In this document: in pieces, positions 17,941 through 26,958 of the stretch
How positions within the stretch are numbered: the first letter of the stretch is position 1
How the letters are laid out: every line of letters starts with the position of its first letter
Origin: Mesostigma viride
Taxonomy: Eukaryota > Streptophyta > Mesostigmatophyceae > Mesostigmatales > Mesostigmataceae
Assembly (NCBI GenBank): GCA_009746045.1
Contig: RPFO01001217.1
Coordinates: 1-42,456, forward strand
Direction: 5' to 3'
Length of the DNA stretch: 42,456 nt
Position numbers and translations under genes: made by a program
The notes under the pieces: model-generated
What the model saw: only the letters and a program-made list of their open reading frames with translations
What the model was told of the DNA's origin: nothing
Databases searched by the model: none

Positions 17941-18995
17941 CTTCGCAGGTCCATTGGGATCATGAGGCCTGCGCAAAATCTCACCTCGGAGGCCCGTGCT
18001 ACTTCTAGTAAGATGCTTGCATTTTCAATGCGTCACCTATATGCAGGCATAGAGGGTGGTACATGGCGCTAGACTCATCAGGGGATAGGAGCCATGCCCT
18101 CAGCAATTACTCACCTCCTGGCCCTTGCTGTTGCGGTCTCGGATGAAGATGATGGTCTACACGCCGCCGCATGCAAACAAGGAATGAGAGACAAAGCCGT
18201 GCGAGGCCAATATGGGCACAGTGAGAGAAACAAGTCGACGCGAACCTACATCACGAGTGTCAGCGAAGGGGACCCATGGGAGAAGTCTCCCTCCCATGGT
18301 ATCATTCACGGACACACGCAGCGGCCATGGGAACAGCCAAAACAGCAGGTTCACACACGCAAGGGCAACGACCTGCAGTGCCTGACCAGCATGTCGGTCA
18401 GTTGTGATTGGCAAGGCAGAGCCACACACACCAGGTACACGCTGCATGGGCAGGGAAGACGCTCTTACATGAGAAAAAGCGAGGAAACGTGCGCGAGAAG
18501 GATATTAAGAGCGATCCGCGCTAGAAGGATGCTACAATAGCATCATATATTCAAGAATTAGCAAAGAAAGATGTAGAAAAGAGACAAAAGAAAGAAATAC
18601 GAGAGAAAGCAAAGACAGGGAGCTGCCAAACCGGGCAGACAAAAGGTTACGAGCGGCAAGAGTTGTGAACGCTGCACTTGATTGCTTTCTCTGACTTGTC
18701 AACTGCGAAGAGTGACTGACTTACCTCTCTGGAAATGGTATGCTCAGCATCCCATGGTAATGAAATGGTGAGCTATGCTGTCAGACATGCCTATATAACA
18801 TAGCTACCCTAGGGTCCTAATACAAAACTAGAAATCAAACCATACCGTGAGTTTCCCGGCTCGCACGGCCTCCTCCCTTTGTGCCAACGCCTGCAAACAC
18901 AACGGGCCGTGGAGGAGGGTGGAAAGGTGGGCAAGTGTGGAGGAGTTTGGGGGGAACGGGTTGAGCAGCGGTGGGGGAAAGATGTGCCGGTCATG
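17941..18995. other. Insertion segment without a supported gene
   Basis: Mixed-composition unique DNA. A 148-codon plus-strand frame at 18094-18540 has no recognisable domain and unconvincing composition, so I do not call it. Nothing else stands out. Confidence 0.4.
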
Positions 18996-19009
18996 ATGTT
19001 GTCAACTAC

Positions 19010-19345
19010 AGCTGTTGTATCGTGATTCACCTTCAATAAGTCTACTGTTCTACATCCGGTGGTGGATGGACACAAGCAATAAAGGCCCCGCCCACAACTC
19101 AGATTTCTTTAGAAAATCTACTGATCTACATTCGATGGCGCCTTCACAGAAGCAGGAAACTCCGCCCACCGGTCAAATGTGACGCCCAACAAAGCCCCAA
19201 CTTATTTCTTCAAGAAGTATACTGTTTTACATCCGGTAGTGCTTGGACAGAAGCAATATGTAAAGCCCGCCCACAAATCGGATTTCTTTACGAAAAACCT
19301 GTTTTACATTCGATGGGGTCTTGACAGATTCAAGCAGCAATACTC
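19010..19345 (+). repeat. Diverged tandem repeat of about 95 bp, three to four copies
   Basis: Successive copies share CTACTG(T/A)TCTACAT(C/T)CGGTGG-like text, GGACA(C/G)AAGCAATA, CCCGCCCACAA and GATTTCTTTA. Copies begin near 19038, 19117, 19217 and 19300 and differ by several substitutions, so they are older than the other satellites here. Confidence 0.65.
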
Positions 19346-19394
19346 GTTTCTACCTGCGTGCGACTGCAGCGGCCGAGTGCTGCAACTTGCCTTC

Positions 19395-20195
19395 ACGTCC
19401 CAGTCTTCACGTGACAGTCCTGGTCTTCACGTCTTCACGTCTTCACGTCTTCACGTCTTCACGTCTTCACGTCTTCACCTGAACTTGCGGCGTATCGTAT
19501 CTTTGATACCTTGCATGCACGTCTTCACGTCTTCACGTCTTCACCGCGTCTTCACCTGTCTTCACCACGTCTTCACGTCTTCGCGTCTTCACGTCTTCAC
19601 GGCTTCACCTGAACACCTGAACTTCACCTGAACTTGCCGTATCGTGTCTTCACGTCTTCACGTCTTCACGTCTTCACGTCTTCACCGCGTCTTCACCTGT
19701 CTTCACCACGTCTTCACGGCTTCACGTCTTCACGTCTTCACGGCTTCACCTGAACACCTGAACTTCACCTGAACTTGCCGTATCGTGTCTTCAAGTCTTC
19801 ACGTCTTCACGTCTTCACGTCTTCACGTCTTTACCGCGTCTTCACCTGTCTTCACCACGTCTTCACGTCTTCGCGTCGTCACGTCTTCACGGCTTCACCT
19901 GAACACCTGAACTTCACCTGAACTTGCCGTATCGTGTCTTCACGTCTTCACGTCTTCACGTCTTCACGTCTTCACGTCTTCACCGCGTCTTCACCTGTCT
20001 TCACCACGTCTTCACGGCTTCACGTCTTCACGTCTTCACGGCTTCACCTGAACACCTGAACTTCACCTGAACTTGCCGTATCGTGTCTTCACGTCTTCAC
20101 GTCTTCACGTCTTCACGTCTTCACGTCTTCACCGCGTCTTCACCTGTCTTCACCACGTCTTCACGGCTTCACCTGAACACCTGAACTTTGCGTAT
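19395..20195 (+). repeat. CTTCACGT minisatellite with about 147-bp higher-order unit
   Basis: The 8-mer TCTTCACG is reiterated, and blocks starting TTGCCGTATCGTGTCTTCA recur near 19633, 19775, 19924 and 20073. The regular nesting suggests stepwise amplification. It is not a CRISPR array, because the spacers are the repeats themselves. Confidence 0.9.
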
Positions 20196-20353
20196 CGTAT
20201 CTTTCATACATTGCATCATTTGCATGCCTTGGAGCTGCACGTCTTCAAGCAGTGTCACCCAGTTCCCGCTTGATTCAAATGCACTTCGCGCTTGAATTCG
20301 TGACTTCGCCCCGCTCAAGGTGGAAAGAATGATGGGCACTAGCCACGGGAACT

Positions 20354-20701
20354 ATGCCCGATGCTGATAGCCGAAGCGATGACATGGACGAATTGATTGA
20401 TTTGTGTTATGCCGGGGACGATTGTAGAAAATGGGTGCTAGGAAAGAAATCTGGTGCCATGAAAGTAGATTTTTTGGCCGGTGCAAACCACCAATGCGCC
20501 GGCCGATGTGGCAAGGTCCTGCACGGCAGCCAGAGCGCACCCAGCCAGAGCGTACCCAGCCGCTGCCGCCGCCGACCCCCGTACTGGTGGGCGTGGAACA
20601 GACGATGAGAGAGATGCAACGAGCTATGGAGAACCAAAGCAAGAAGGTTGAAGAGCTTGGTTTGCAGCTGCGTCAAGAGGTGCAGAAACAAGTGGTCCAG
20701 C

Positions 20702-20755
<54 letters not shown>

Positions 20756-20792
20756 TGCAGCAGCAACTGCAGCAGCAACTGCAGCAACAACT

Positions 20793-20852
<60 letters not shown>

Positions 20853-20988
20853 CTTCAGTTCCCGCAGGCAGCGTCGGCAATGTCGCAGTTTCCACAGGCA
20901 TTGTCGGCACTGCAGCAGTTTTCGCAGGGACCGTCGGCAGCAGAGCAGTTCCCGCAGGGATCATCGGTGGTGCAGCAGTTCTTTGTGA
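20354..20988 (+). CDS. Insertion-borne polyglutamine protein, two frames
   Basis: One frame starts with ATG at 20354 (MPDADSRSDDMDELIDL) and looks natural for about 60 residues, including a Cys pair (HQCAGRCGK). A second frame, overlapping from about 20500, carries QPLPPPTPVLVGVEQTM and a helical stretch (REMQRAMENQSKKVEELG) that runs into about 45 glutamines and then a short Arg/Ser-rich tail. A one-base change between them would make one gene. The helix-plus-polyQ layout suggests an oligomerising protein. No known family. It may continue beyond the repeats that follow. Confidence 0.35.
20707..20850 (+). repeat. CAG trinucleotide repeat
   Basis: About 48 CAG/CAA triplets, interrupted by four CTG-containing units at about 20755-20800. 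In the frame discussed it encodes polyglutamine. Confidence 0.95.
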
Positions 20989-21061
20989 GTCATTCGTGTA
21001 GTGTTGAGTGGGTGGGGTGGGGGTGTGTGTGGGGGGGGGGTGTAGGGGGGTTTGACTGTGT

Positions 21062-22380
21062 GACTGCGTGGCTGCTTGGCTGGAAAGGAGGGTGCGTGGC
21101 TGTGTGGCTGCGTGGCTGCGCTGCTGCGTGGCTGCGTGGCTGCGCTGCTGCGTGGCTGCGTGGTTGCTTGGCTGGAAAGGAGGGTGCGTGGCTGTGTGGC
21201 TGCGTGGCTGCGCTGCTGCGTGGCTGCGTGGCTGCGCTGCTGCGTGGCTGCGTGGCTGCGTGGCTGCGTGGCTGCGTGGCTGCGTGGCTGCGTGGCTGCG
21301 TGGCTGCGTGGCTGCGTGGCTGCGTGGCTGCGTGGCTGCGTGGCTGCGTGGCTGCTTGGCTGGAAAGGAGGGTGCGTGGCTGTGTGGCTGCGTGGCTGCG
21401 CTGCTGCGTGGCTGCGTGGCTGCTTGGCTGGAAAGGAGGGTGCGTGGCTGTGTGGCTGCGTGGCTGCGCTGCTGCGTGGCTGCGTGGCTGCGTGGCTGCG
21501 TGGCTGCGTGGCTGCGTGGCTGCGTGGCTGCGTGGCTGCGTGGCTGCGTGGCTGCGTGGCTGCGTGGCTGGAAAGGAGGGTGCGTGGCTGTGTGGCTGCG
21601 TGGCTGCGCTGCTGCGTGGCTGCGTGGCTGCGTGGCTGCGCTGCTGCGTGGCTGCGTGGCTGCGTGGCTGTGTGGCTGCGTGGCTGCGCTGCTGCGTGGC
21701 TGCGTGGCTGCGTGGCTGCGTGGCTGCTTGGCTGGAAAGGAGGGTGCGTGGCTGTGTGGCTGCGTGGCTGCGCTGCTGCGTGGCTGCGTGGCTGCGTGGC
21801 TGCGTGGCTGCGTGGCTGCGTGGCTGCGTGGCTGGAAAGGAGGGTGCGTGGCTGTGTGGCTGCGTGGCTGCGCTGCTGCGTGGCTGCGTGGCTGCGTGGC
21901 TGCGTGGCTGCGTGGCTGCGCTGCTGCGTGGCTGCGTGGCTGCGTGGCTGTGTGGCTGCGTGGCTGCGCTGCTGCGTGGCTGCGTGGCTGCGTGGCTGCG
22001 TGGCTGCTTGGCTGGAAAGGAGGGTGCGTGGCTGTGTGGCTGCGTGGCTGCGCTGCTGCGTGGCTGCGTGGCTGCGTGGCTGGAAAGGAGGGTGCGTGGC
22101 TGTGTGGCTGCGTGGCTGCGCTGCTGCGTGGCTGCGTGGCTGCGTGGCTGCGTGGCTGCTTGGCTGGAAAGGAGGGTGCGTGGCTGTGTGGCTGCGTAGC
22201 TGCGCTGCTGCGTGGCTGCGTGGCTGCGTGGCTGCGTGGCTGCGTGGCTGCGTGGCTGCGTGGCTGCGTGGCTGCGTGGCTGCGTGGCTGCGTGGCTGGA
22301 AAGGAGGGTGCGTGGCTGTGTGGCTGCGTGGCTGCGCTGCTGCGTGGCTGCGTGGCTGCGTGGCTGCGTGGCTGGCTGGG
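21062..22380 (+). repeat. TGGCTGCG octamer satellite with higher-order blocks
   Basis: The 8-mer TGGCTGCG is repeated almost without break. It is punctuated about every 70-230 bases by a conserved block containing TGGCTGGAAAGGAGGGTGCG and GTGGCTGTGTGGC. Because 8 is not a multiple of 3, three frames on one strand and one on the other stay open and give meaningless repeat peptides. Confidence 0.95.
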
Positions 22381-22529
22381 GGGGGGGGGGTGCCGGGTGC
22401 GTGGATGCGTGGATGTGTGGCTGGGTGGGTGCGTCACTGCGTGGCTGGCTGGCTCTGTGGCTGCGTGGGCCGCTGGATGGCCGGGTCAGCGTGGCTGCGT
22501 GTTCAATGGGATGCTAATATGTTGTTGCC

Positions 22530-22689
22530 TTTGGATGCCACAGTTCATGGATTCTTTTGTTCACATGCAGGTGCTGCCGTCTTCCCCATCGACGTCGTCA
22601 AGACCGATGTCGCCAAGAAGAATGTGCAATCACTCTCGGCCATGTTTAACTCATGTGGGCCTTCATGGCCATACGGGAAATATTATTGA
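22530..22689 (+). CDS. Possible terminal exon in the insertion
   Basis: A T-rich tract followed by ACATGCAG precedes a short natural-looking frame (GAAVFPIDVVKTDVAKKN to a stop at 22687-22689). The CAG could be a 3' splice site, in which case this is the last exon of a gene that starts before the octamer satellite. AATAAA at about 23098 could be its polyadenylation signal. Weak evidence. Confidence 0.2.
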
Positions 22690-23179
22690 ATCAGTTCTTT
22701 GACACTGAGTTGGCACTACGCAACACCTTTGATGCACATGAGTGCAGGGCGCATGTGTTGAAACCATGCAACCATGGCGATCCCTCAAAAAGTTTGGTTA
22801 TGTAATAAGTGACACAATTATTCCGGACGTATGATGGCCCAACGTCCTGTAAGGTTGAGTTGTCTTGGAGGAGGAGCGTGATGACCGCGGAAGCCGCGTG
22901 GGTGTCTGTAGTGCTATATCTTGAAGATGTACGGTCTTGGAAGAGTTATGGTCTTGGAATCATATAATAATGAGCTTGGAATAAAGTTGCGGGCAGCCTT
23001 CAATTGGCATATGTTGTCTCATTGATGTTGTCTCATTGCGTTAATGGGTCAATTGTCTTAGTTTATATAATGTATATCTTGGGAAACTCATTGCTTCAAT
23101 AAAATGCATGCTAGGCGCAATCAACCCCCACAAACACATCTGAAAACTGCACAGTGCATCAAATGTATCCTAGACAAAA
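22690..23179. other. Right subterminal region of the insertion
   Basis: AT-richer unique DNA with no supported gene. It contains two TGTTGTCTC copies and an extra AAATGTATCCTA (23160-23171) just inside the right inverted repeat. Confidence 0.5.
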
Positions 23180-23208
23180 AAATGTATCCTAATCCGGTAA
23201 AACCACCC
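23180..23208 (-). repeat. Right terminal inverted repeat
   Basis: Exact reverse complement of 13393-13421. GAA follows immediately, matching the GAA before the left end. Confidence 0.95.
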
Positions 23209-23362
23209 GAACGAACGCTCCGTCCGACGATCTGTCTATCGCTACTAACTCGAGTCCGGGGCGGGTCTCCGTCCGCGTCCCGCGATCTCTCTCGATCTTC
23301 TCCTTGTTTCTTCGTCCTTGCGTGTCTCTGTCCTTCTTTCCCGGGCACCCGCCCACCCCTTC

Positions 23363-23426
23363 GTCTGCTCGGGTCGGCCGAGCGACCCCGCGAGGGGTCG
23401 CGGTGGGTTCGATCCCCACAGCAGAC
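23363..23426 (+). ncRNA. 64-nt tRNA-like structure
   Basis: Four stems pair perfectly in tRNA order: acceptor GTCTGCT/AGCAGAC (7 bp), D stem GGTC/GACC with an 8-nt loop GGCCGAGC, a middle stem CGCGA/TCGCG with a GGGG loop, and T stem GTGGG/CCCAC with the canonical loop TTCGATC. GGTTCGATCC matches the internal B box for RNA polymerase III. It is not a normal tRNA: the anticodon loop has four bases instead of seven and there is no variable loop, so no anticodon can be assigned. No T-run terminator follows. It may be a tRNA remnant or a tRNA-shaped RNA, in the way mascRNA is. It lies between the insertion and the minus-strand gene ending at 23451. Confidence 0.5.
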
Positions 23427-23450
23427 CGTACGATGACTAGATCCGCCGAC

Positions 23451-24146
23451 TCACGAAGAGGTGGCCAGATCCGTCGGCGCATCCGCCACGACGTCCTCGC
23501 CGCCTCCTTCTAGGAGACGGACCTCCGTCGGCACGGCGCCGGGTTGCGGCGAACCGGCCTCGCCTCTCGCGCCCAGCTCCTTCGCCTCCCTGATTCGCTG
23601 CATGTTGTACTCCTTCACGCGCTCCTTCTGCTCGTGGTAACCGGTCATGATTTTCTGCAGACGCTCGTCCACGTACTTGTGCTCGATCTCCGCCATCAGG
23701 TCGTCGGGGAGGGGCAACACGATCCAATTGTACATGGACACGACGCATATGTCGAAGTCGGGGTCGATCTTCATGAGGTTGCGCGCGTGCTCCTCCGCGT
23801 CCTTCTGGTCGTCGAACACCCCGCGGATCTTGATCGCCAGGTGGTTGCTCCTGGGCGGGGCCACGAAGGACACGACGGCCAGCTGCTGGCCCTTGACCCG
23901 CGCCTCCTCGGGATCCGCCTTGGCCTCAGTCGCGCGCGCCGCGCCGGACGCGGTCGAGTCGCCCGTCACGACTCGGTCGTCGGACGGCGAACTCGGGACG
24001 GGCGCGGGGACGGTGGACGCGGACCCGTCCGGCATGACTCCGGTCCTCTGGAACGCCTCGTGCTCGCTCTCCGTGAGCACGATGGGGGCGCCCACGGACA
24101 CGTCCACGATCTTGCTCTTGGCGCTCGGTGTCTCGTCCGTCGACAT
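23451..24146 (-). CDS. Conserved giant-virus protein (DUF5832-like)
   Basis: 231 residues from the ATG at 24146 (MSTDETPSAKSK). The frame extends upstream without an ATG that I prefer. After a Ser/Ala/Glu-rich linker, the core at residues about 94-150 contains VVSFVAPP, IKIRGVFDDQKDAEEHA and DPDFDICVV followed by a W-I-V-x-P strand. I recall this pattern from NCLDV proteins grouped under DUF5832, whose function is unknown. The tail is helical and charged, with a Gly/Glu-rich end. It sits head to tail with the gene at 24212. The domain name is from memory of the pattern, not a search. Confidence 0.65.
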   Translation of the reverse strand: MSTDETPSAKSKIVDVSVGAPIVLTESEHEAFQRTGVMPDGSASTVPAPVPSSPSDDRVVTGDSTASGAARATEAKADPEEARVKGQQLAVVSFVAPPRSNHLAIKIRGVFDDQKDAEEHARNLMKIDPDFDICVVSMYNWIVLPLPDDLMAEIEHKYVDERLQKIMTGYHEQKERVKEYNMQRIREAKELGARGEAGSPQPGAVPTEVRLLEGGGEDVVADAPTDLATSS

Positions 24147-24211
24147 CGGTGACTTGATACCATTACCGTCGAAAATTTCCCTCCTCCCGGAAACGAACCG
24201 CGTCGATACCG

Positions 24212-24730
24212 TCACACGAGGATGTTGTCGGTGTGATAGAGGGCGTCTTTCCGCGGATTCGAACTGGTGAACTCCCACCACGGGATCGCCGCGTTGTTGG
24301 GCTGCTCGTCTCCCAGGAAGACGCGGGCGTATCGCTCGTAATCCTCGGAGTTGCTCCAGACGGACGCGGCGGTGCCGAGCCTGCGCCTCACGTCCTGGTT
24401 CAGGGACCGCAGCAATTCCGCCAGATGCGACGTGTCCCTCAAATGGACGGCGCGCCTCTCCAGGAACGTGGCGTCGGATCTTTCCGAGTACACCTCCCGG
24501 GCCACGGACGCGACTTTCTCGAGCGGGATCTTGACGTCCCACTCTCGCAAGACGGATTCCGCGACGTCGCGCAGGTTGTCCATCGCCATGAGTCGGGCGA
24601 AGAGGGGGTACATCTCCCTGGACAGATCGTCGTCGCCCGTGCGGTACACGGAGGTGGACACTCCGCCCATGAAAGGGGCGAGGTTATCGCCGTGGCCGTA
24701 CGCGTAGGGCACGACGGGTGAAGGAGCCAT
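24212..24730 (-). CDS. Unknown 172-residue protein
   Basis: Intact frame from the ATG at 24730 (MAPSPVVPYAYGHGDN). Predominantly helical-looking and soluble, with no Cys cluster or membrane helix. Notable stretches are MYPLFARLMAMDNLRDVAES and ERYARVFLGDEQPNNAAIPW. I do not recognise the family. It shares an AT-rich divergent promoter with the resolvase gene and is followed 66 bases later by the DUF5832-like gene on the same strand. Confidence 0.65.
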   Translation of the reverse strand: MAPSPVVPYAYGHGDNLAPFMGGVSTSVYRTGDDDLSREMYPLFARLMAMDNLRDVAESVLREWDVKIPLEKVASVAREVYSERSDATFLERRAVHLRDTSHLAELLRSLNQDVRRRLGTAASVWSNSEDYERYARVFLGDEQPNNAAIPWWEFTSSNPRKDALYHTDNILV

Positions 24731-24772
24731 TTTATATCATACGTTCGATATATATGGTCGCCGGCGACGGCC
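24731..24772. promoter_or_regulatory. Divergent AT-rich promoter
   Basis: Only 42 bases separate two opposite start codons. They contain TTTTATATCATACG and CGATATATATGG, a strong local AT peak. The minus-strand patch lies 1-10 bases from its ATG, so that transcript may have almost no leader. Confidence 0.5.
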
Positions 24773-25368
24773 ATGACGATCATCCTCAGCTTCGACGTGG
24801 GCATGACGAACCTCGCGTATTGCATCATCCGCGACATGCGCGGTCAAGAGAACCCGTACGCGGGCAACTGTCGTTCGAGATCGTGGGGTGGGAAGTCATC
24901 GATCTGAAGGCGGCGAGTCTGGACGAGGCGTGCCGCAAGTTGCCCGCCGAGCTGTTCAAACGGATCGACACCATGAGCGCCGTCGACAGGGTGGTCATCG
25001 AGAGACAGACCAAGTCGAACATCAAGATGAAGTGCATGTCCCACGCGATCCAGACGTTCTTCGAGACTCACCTGGTGTACAAACCCCGTCCGTCCGGCGG
25101 CGAGTTCCCTCGCATGCGCGTCGAGTTCGTGAGCCCGTGCAAAAAACTCGGCGTCTACACGGGCCCTCCGATCGCATGCGGCATCACCAACCCGTACCGC
25201 CGCAACAAAAAGATGGCCATCGAGCACACCGCCAAGATCCTCGAGAAGTACCCCGTGTACGTGGAGTACTTCCACCGGGCCTCGAAGAAGGACGATCTCG
25301 CCGACGCGCTCCTCCACGCGCTCGTGTCGTTGCGCGACGCGCCGATCGTTCGAGAGGTGGACGTGTGA
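24773..25368 (+). CDS. Poxvirus A22-type Holliday junction resolvase, frameshifted
   Basis: RuvC/RNase H-fold resolvase that cuts four-way DNA junctions. The ATG at 24773 opens with the first catalytic motif (ILSFDVGMTNLAYC). The rest lies in another frame: LSFEIVGWEVIDL, then the Glu motif VVIERQTKSNIKMKCMSHA and the closing Asp motif KKDDLADALLHAL near the end. A one-base loss somewhere in about 24836-24866 (runs of C3 and G3 there) explains the switch. All expected acidic residues are present across the two frames. It is followed 103 bases later by the YqaJ-type nuclease on the same strand, so the two likely form a recombination unit. If the frame break is real, the protein would be inactive. 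Confidence 0.85.
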
Positions 25369-25471
25369 CGTCGGCGGCGCGTTCCCACGGGGGGAAATAT
25401 GGCCTCCGTGGGTATATGCGGTTCGACCCGGGTCCGACTCCGTCACATCGCGCTCGACGACCGTAGAAACC

Positions 25472-26383
25472 ATGGACACCCAGGACGTCCCGTCGATCCA
25501 CCCGATCGTGAGGGAACTGCTGAAGATCGAGACGGCCCCTCAGAAGTCCGACCGATGGTACGCGGAGCGGGACCAGAAACTCACGGCGTCCGACGTGCCC
25601 GCGGCCCTCGGGGACAATCCCTACCAGAGCCGCGACAAGCTCCTGCGCAAGAAGCTGGGGGACGCGCGGTACGTCTTCAAGGGCAACTCGGCCACCGCGT
25701 GGGGGAACGAAAACGAGTCCGTCGCCGCGGAGGAGTACTGCCGCAAGACCGGCAAGACGCGGTTCGAGTTCGGGCTCCTGACGCACCCCATCCACCCCTG
25801 GCTCGCGGGGTCGCCCGACGGGATCACCGCGGACGGGATCTTGATGGAGATCAAGTGTCCCATCAAGCGAGAGATCAAGCACGAGATCCCCGCGCATTAC
25901 GTCGGTCAAGTCCAGGTCCTGCTGGAGATCCTGAACCTGGAGACGGCCCACTTCATCCAGTTCCGACCCGAGACGACCTGGACCCCCATGGTGTTGGACA
26001 TCCTGCCCATCCGGCGAGACCGCAACTGGTTCCGTCGCAAGCTGCCCTTGCTGAAATCCTTCTACGACGAGTGGATGACCGCGGCGCGCAACGGCGGCCT
26101 GAAGTACCTGGACCGCGGCGGATTCCGCGACTCCTCCGATTCGTCGCGGGACCCGTCCCCGTCCGCGAAACGTCCGAGAACCGAAGTCGAGATCGACATC
26201 GACATCCCGCTCCCGTTCCCCTTCCTGACCAAACCGCGCGGTTTCGTGGACCCGCCCGCGGCCGCCACGAATCCTCCTCCGCACACCCGGCCGCAATCGT
26301 CCGCACGCGACGAGATCGAAGACGCGGAGGAGCCGGACCCGTCCGTTCGTTCCAACGGGGAGGCATTAAATCGAACGGAGTAG
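25472..26383 (+). CDS. YqaJ-type recombinase exonuclease
   Basis: 303 residues from the ATG at 25472 (MDTQDVPSIHPIVRELL). A PD-(D/E)XK nuclease of the lambda exonuclease/YqaJ family. Visible are the entry region RDQKLTASDVPAALGDNPYQ, the catalytic Asp in GSPDGI (residues about 114-117), the E-x-K in LMEIKCPIKRE (about 127-129) and a conserved Gln helix, HYVGQVQVLLEI. Homologues process double-stranded DNA ends for recombination, and NCLDVs carry them. After the nuclease domain comes a Pro/Ser-rich, probably disordered tail with an RKxR-like patch. It lies directly downstream of the resolvase. Confidence 0.9.
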   Translation: MDTQDVPSIHPIVRELLKIETAPQKSDRWYAERDQKLTASDVPAALGDNPYQSRDKLLRKKLGDARYVFKGNSATAWGNENESVAAEEYCRKTGKTRFEFGLLTHPIHPWLAGSPDGITADGILMEIKCPIKREIKHEIPAHYVGQVQVLLEILNLETAHFIQFRPETTWTPMVLDILPIRRDRNWFRRKLPLLKSFYDEWMTAARNGGLKYLDRGGFRDSSDSSRDPSPSAKRPRTEVEIDIDIPLPFPFLTKPRGFVDPPAAATNPPPHTRPQSSARDEIEDAEEPDPSVRSNGEALNRTE

Positions 26384-26392
26384 GTAAGTACG
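26381..26392 (+). promoter_or_regulatory. TAGGTAAGTACG upstream motif
   Basis: This exact 12-mer sits 8 bases before the ATG at 26401, beginning in the stop codon of the upstream gene. The same 12-mer occurs 7 bases before the start of the fibre gene at 39154 (minus strand). It resembles a 5' splice site, but no 3' site fits before the ATG, so a promoter or leader signal is more likely. Confidence 0.4.
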
Positions 26393-26400
26393 TCGTCCCG

Positions 26401-26895
26401 ATGTCCACCGAGTCGAGCGAGCCGTCGCCGGCGGACGCGGGCAAGATATCCCAGACCGACGCCGTCGTGTTGATCGAGTCGAAGGGGCTGTACACGATGG
26501 ACGTCGAGGGCGAGAAGCGGTACATCATGGCGTTTTCGGACGTGGACACGGCGCAGAAGTTCGCCATATCCGCCATCGTGTTGCACGGGATGGGAGACGA
26601 CGAAGAAGACGATCTCGACGGGTACGACGCGCCTTGCGTCCCCGCCGAGGCGTTCGCGGAGGCGGTGAAGACGGTCGGCCGCATGACGTCCGCGGACAAG
26701 CGGACGCCCGTCGAGACGTTCTACGCGACCGACCTGATGACCTGGTCCGTCCCGCTGTCTGAGCTCCAAAGTCGATGCGAGGACACGGGCGAGTGCATAT
26801 TCCTAGTGCGACCGAACCTCCCCCCCACGATGTTCGACTCGAAGAGCGGGAGGTGGAGGATCGTGAAACGGGACGGGAAAGCCGTCGCGTCGTAA
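26401..26895 (+). CDS. Unknown 164-residue acidic protein
   Basis: Intact frame from the ATG at 26401 (MSTESSEPSPADAGK). The beginning is similar in style to the DUF5832-like protein at 23451 (Ser/Glu-rich head, then a strand-rich core), and the body has KRYIMAFSDVDTAQKFA, an acidic loop DDEEDDLDGYD and FLVRPNLPPTMF. I do not recognise a domain. It follows the nuclease with only 17 bases between stop and start, so it may share its transcript, but it also has the 12-mer upstream motif. Confidence 0.65.
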   Translation: MSTESSEPSPADAGKISQTDAVVLIESKGLYTMDVEGEKRYIMAFSDVDTAQKFAISAIVLHGMGDDEEDDLDGYDAPCVPAEAFAEAVKTVGRMTSADKRTPVETFYATDLMTWSVPLSELQSRCEDTGECIFLVRPNLPPTMFDSKSGRWRIVKRDGKAVAS

Positions 26896-26958
26896 TTCGA
26901 TGCGCGATAACGCGTTCCTCTGATATTGTCGTGGTAATAAAACGAATTTCATTTCAAA

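Larger units (their letters stand above)
13393..23208. mobile_element. 9.8-kb insertion with 29-bp terminal inverted repeats
   Basis: The first 29 bases, beginning GGGTGGTTTTACCGGATTAG, are the exact reverse complement of bases 23180-23208. GAA flanks both sides directly (13390-13392 and 23209-23211), consistent with a 3-bp target duplication. Composition changes sharply inside: AT-rich ends, many satellites and no viral-type genes. A three-base duplication fits several DNA transposon groups (for example CACTA, PIF/Harbinger, Academ), but I see no transposase motif, so the superfamily is open. It may be non-autonomous or a new type. AAATGTATCCTA is repeated inside both ends. Confidence 0.88.

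Noticed and set aside
15911-17984. Long Pro/Ala/Arg- or Gly/Ala/Arg-rich frames on both strands
   Set aside because: GC-rich minisatellite with almost no stop codons in any frame.
19395-20195. CRISPR array
   Set aside because: No unique spacers; units are nested simple repeats, and the setting is eukaryotic-viral.
20407-22437. Several 440-680-codon frames in the octamer array
   Set aside because: An 8-bp repeat keeps many frames open and gives meaningless repeating peptides.
23363-23426. Ordinary tRNA gene
   Set aside because: Only four bases in the anticodon loop and no variable loop, so no amino acid can be assigned.
26381-26400. Leader intron starting at GGTAAGT
   Set aside because: No 3' splice site exists before the nearby ATG, and the same 12-mer with equal spacing occurs at another gene.
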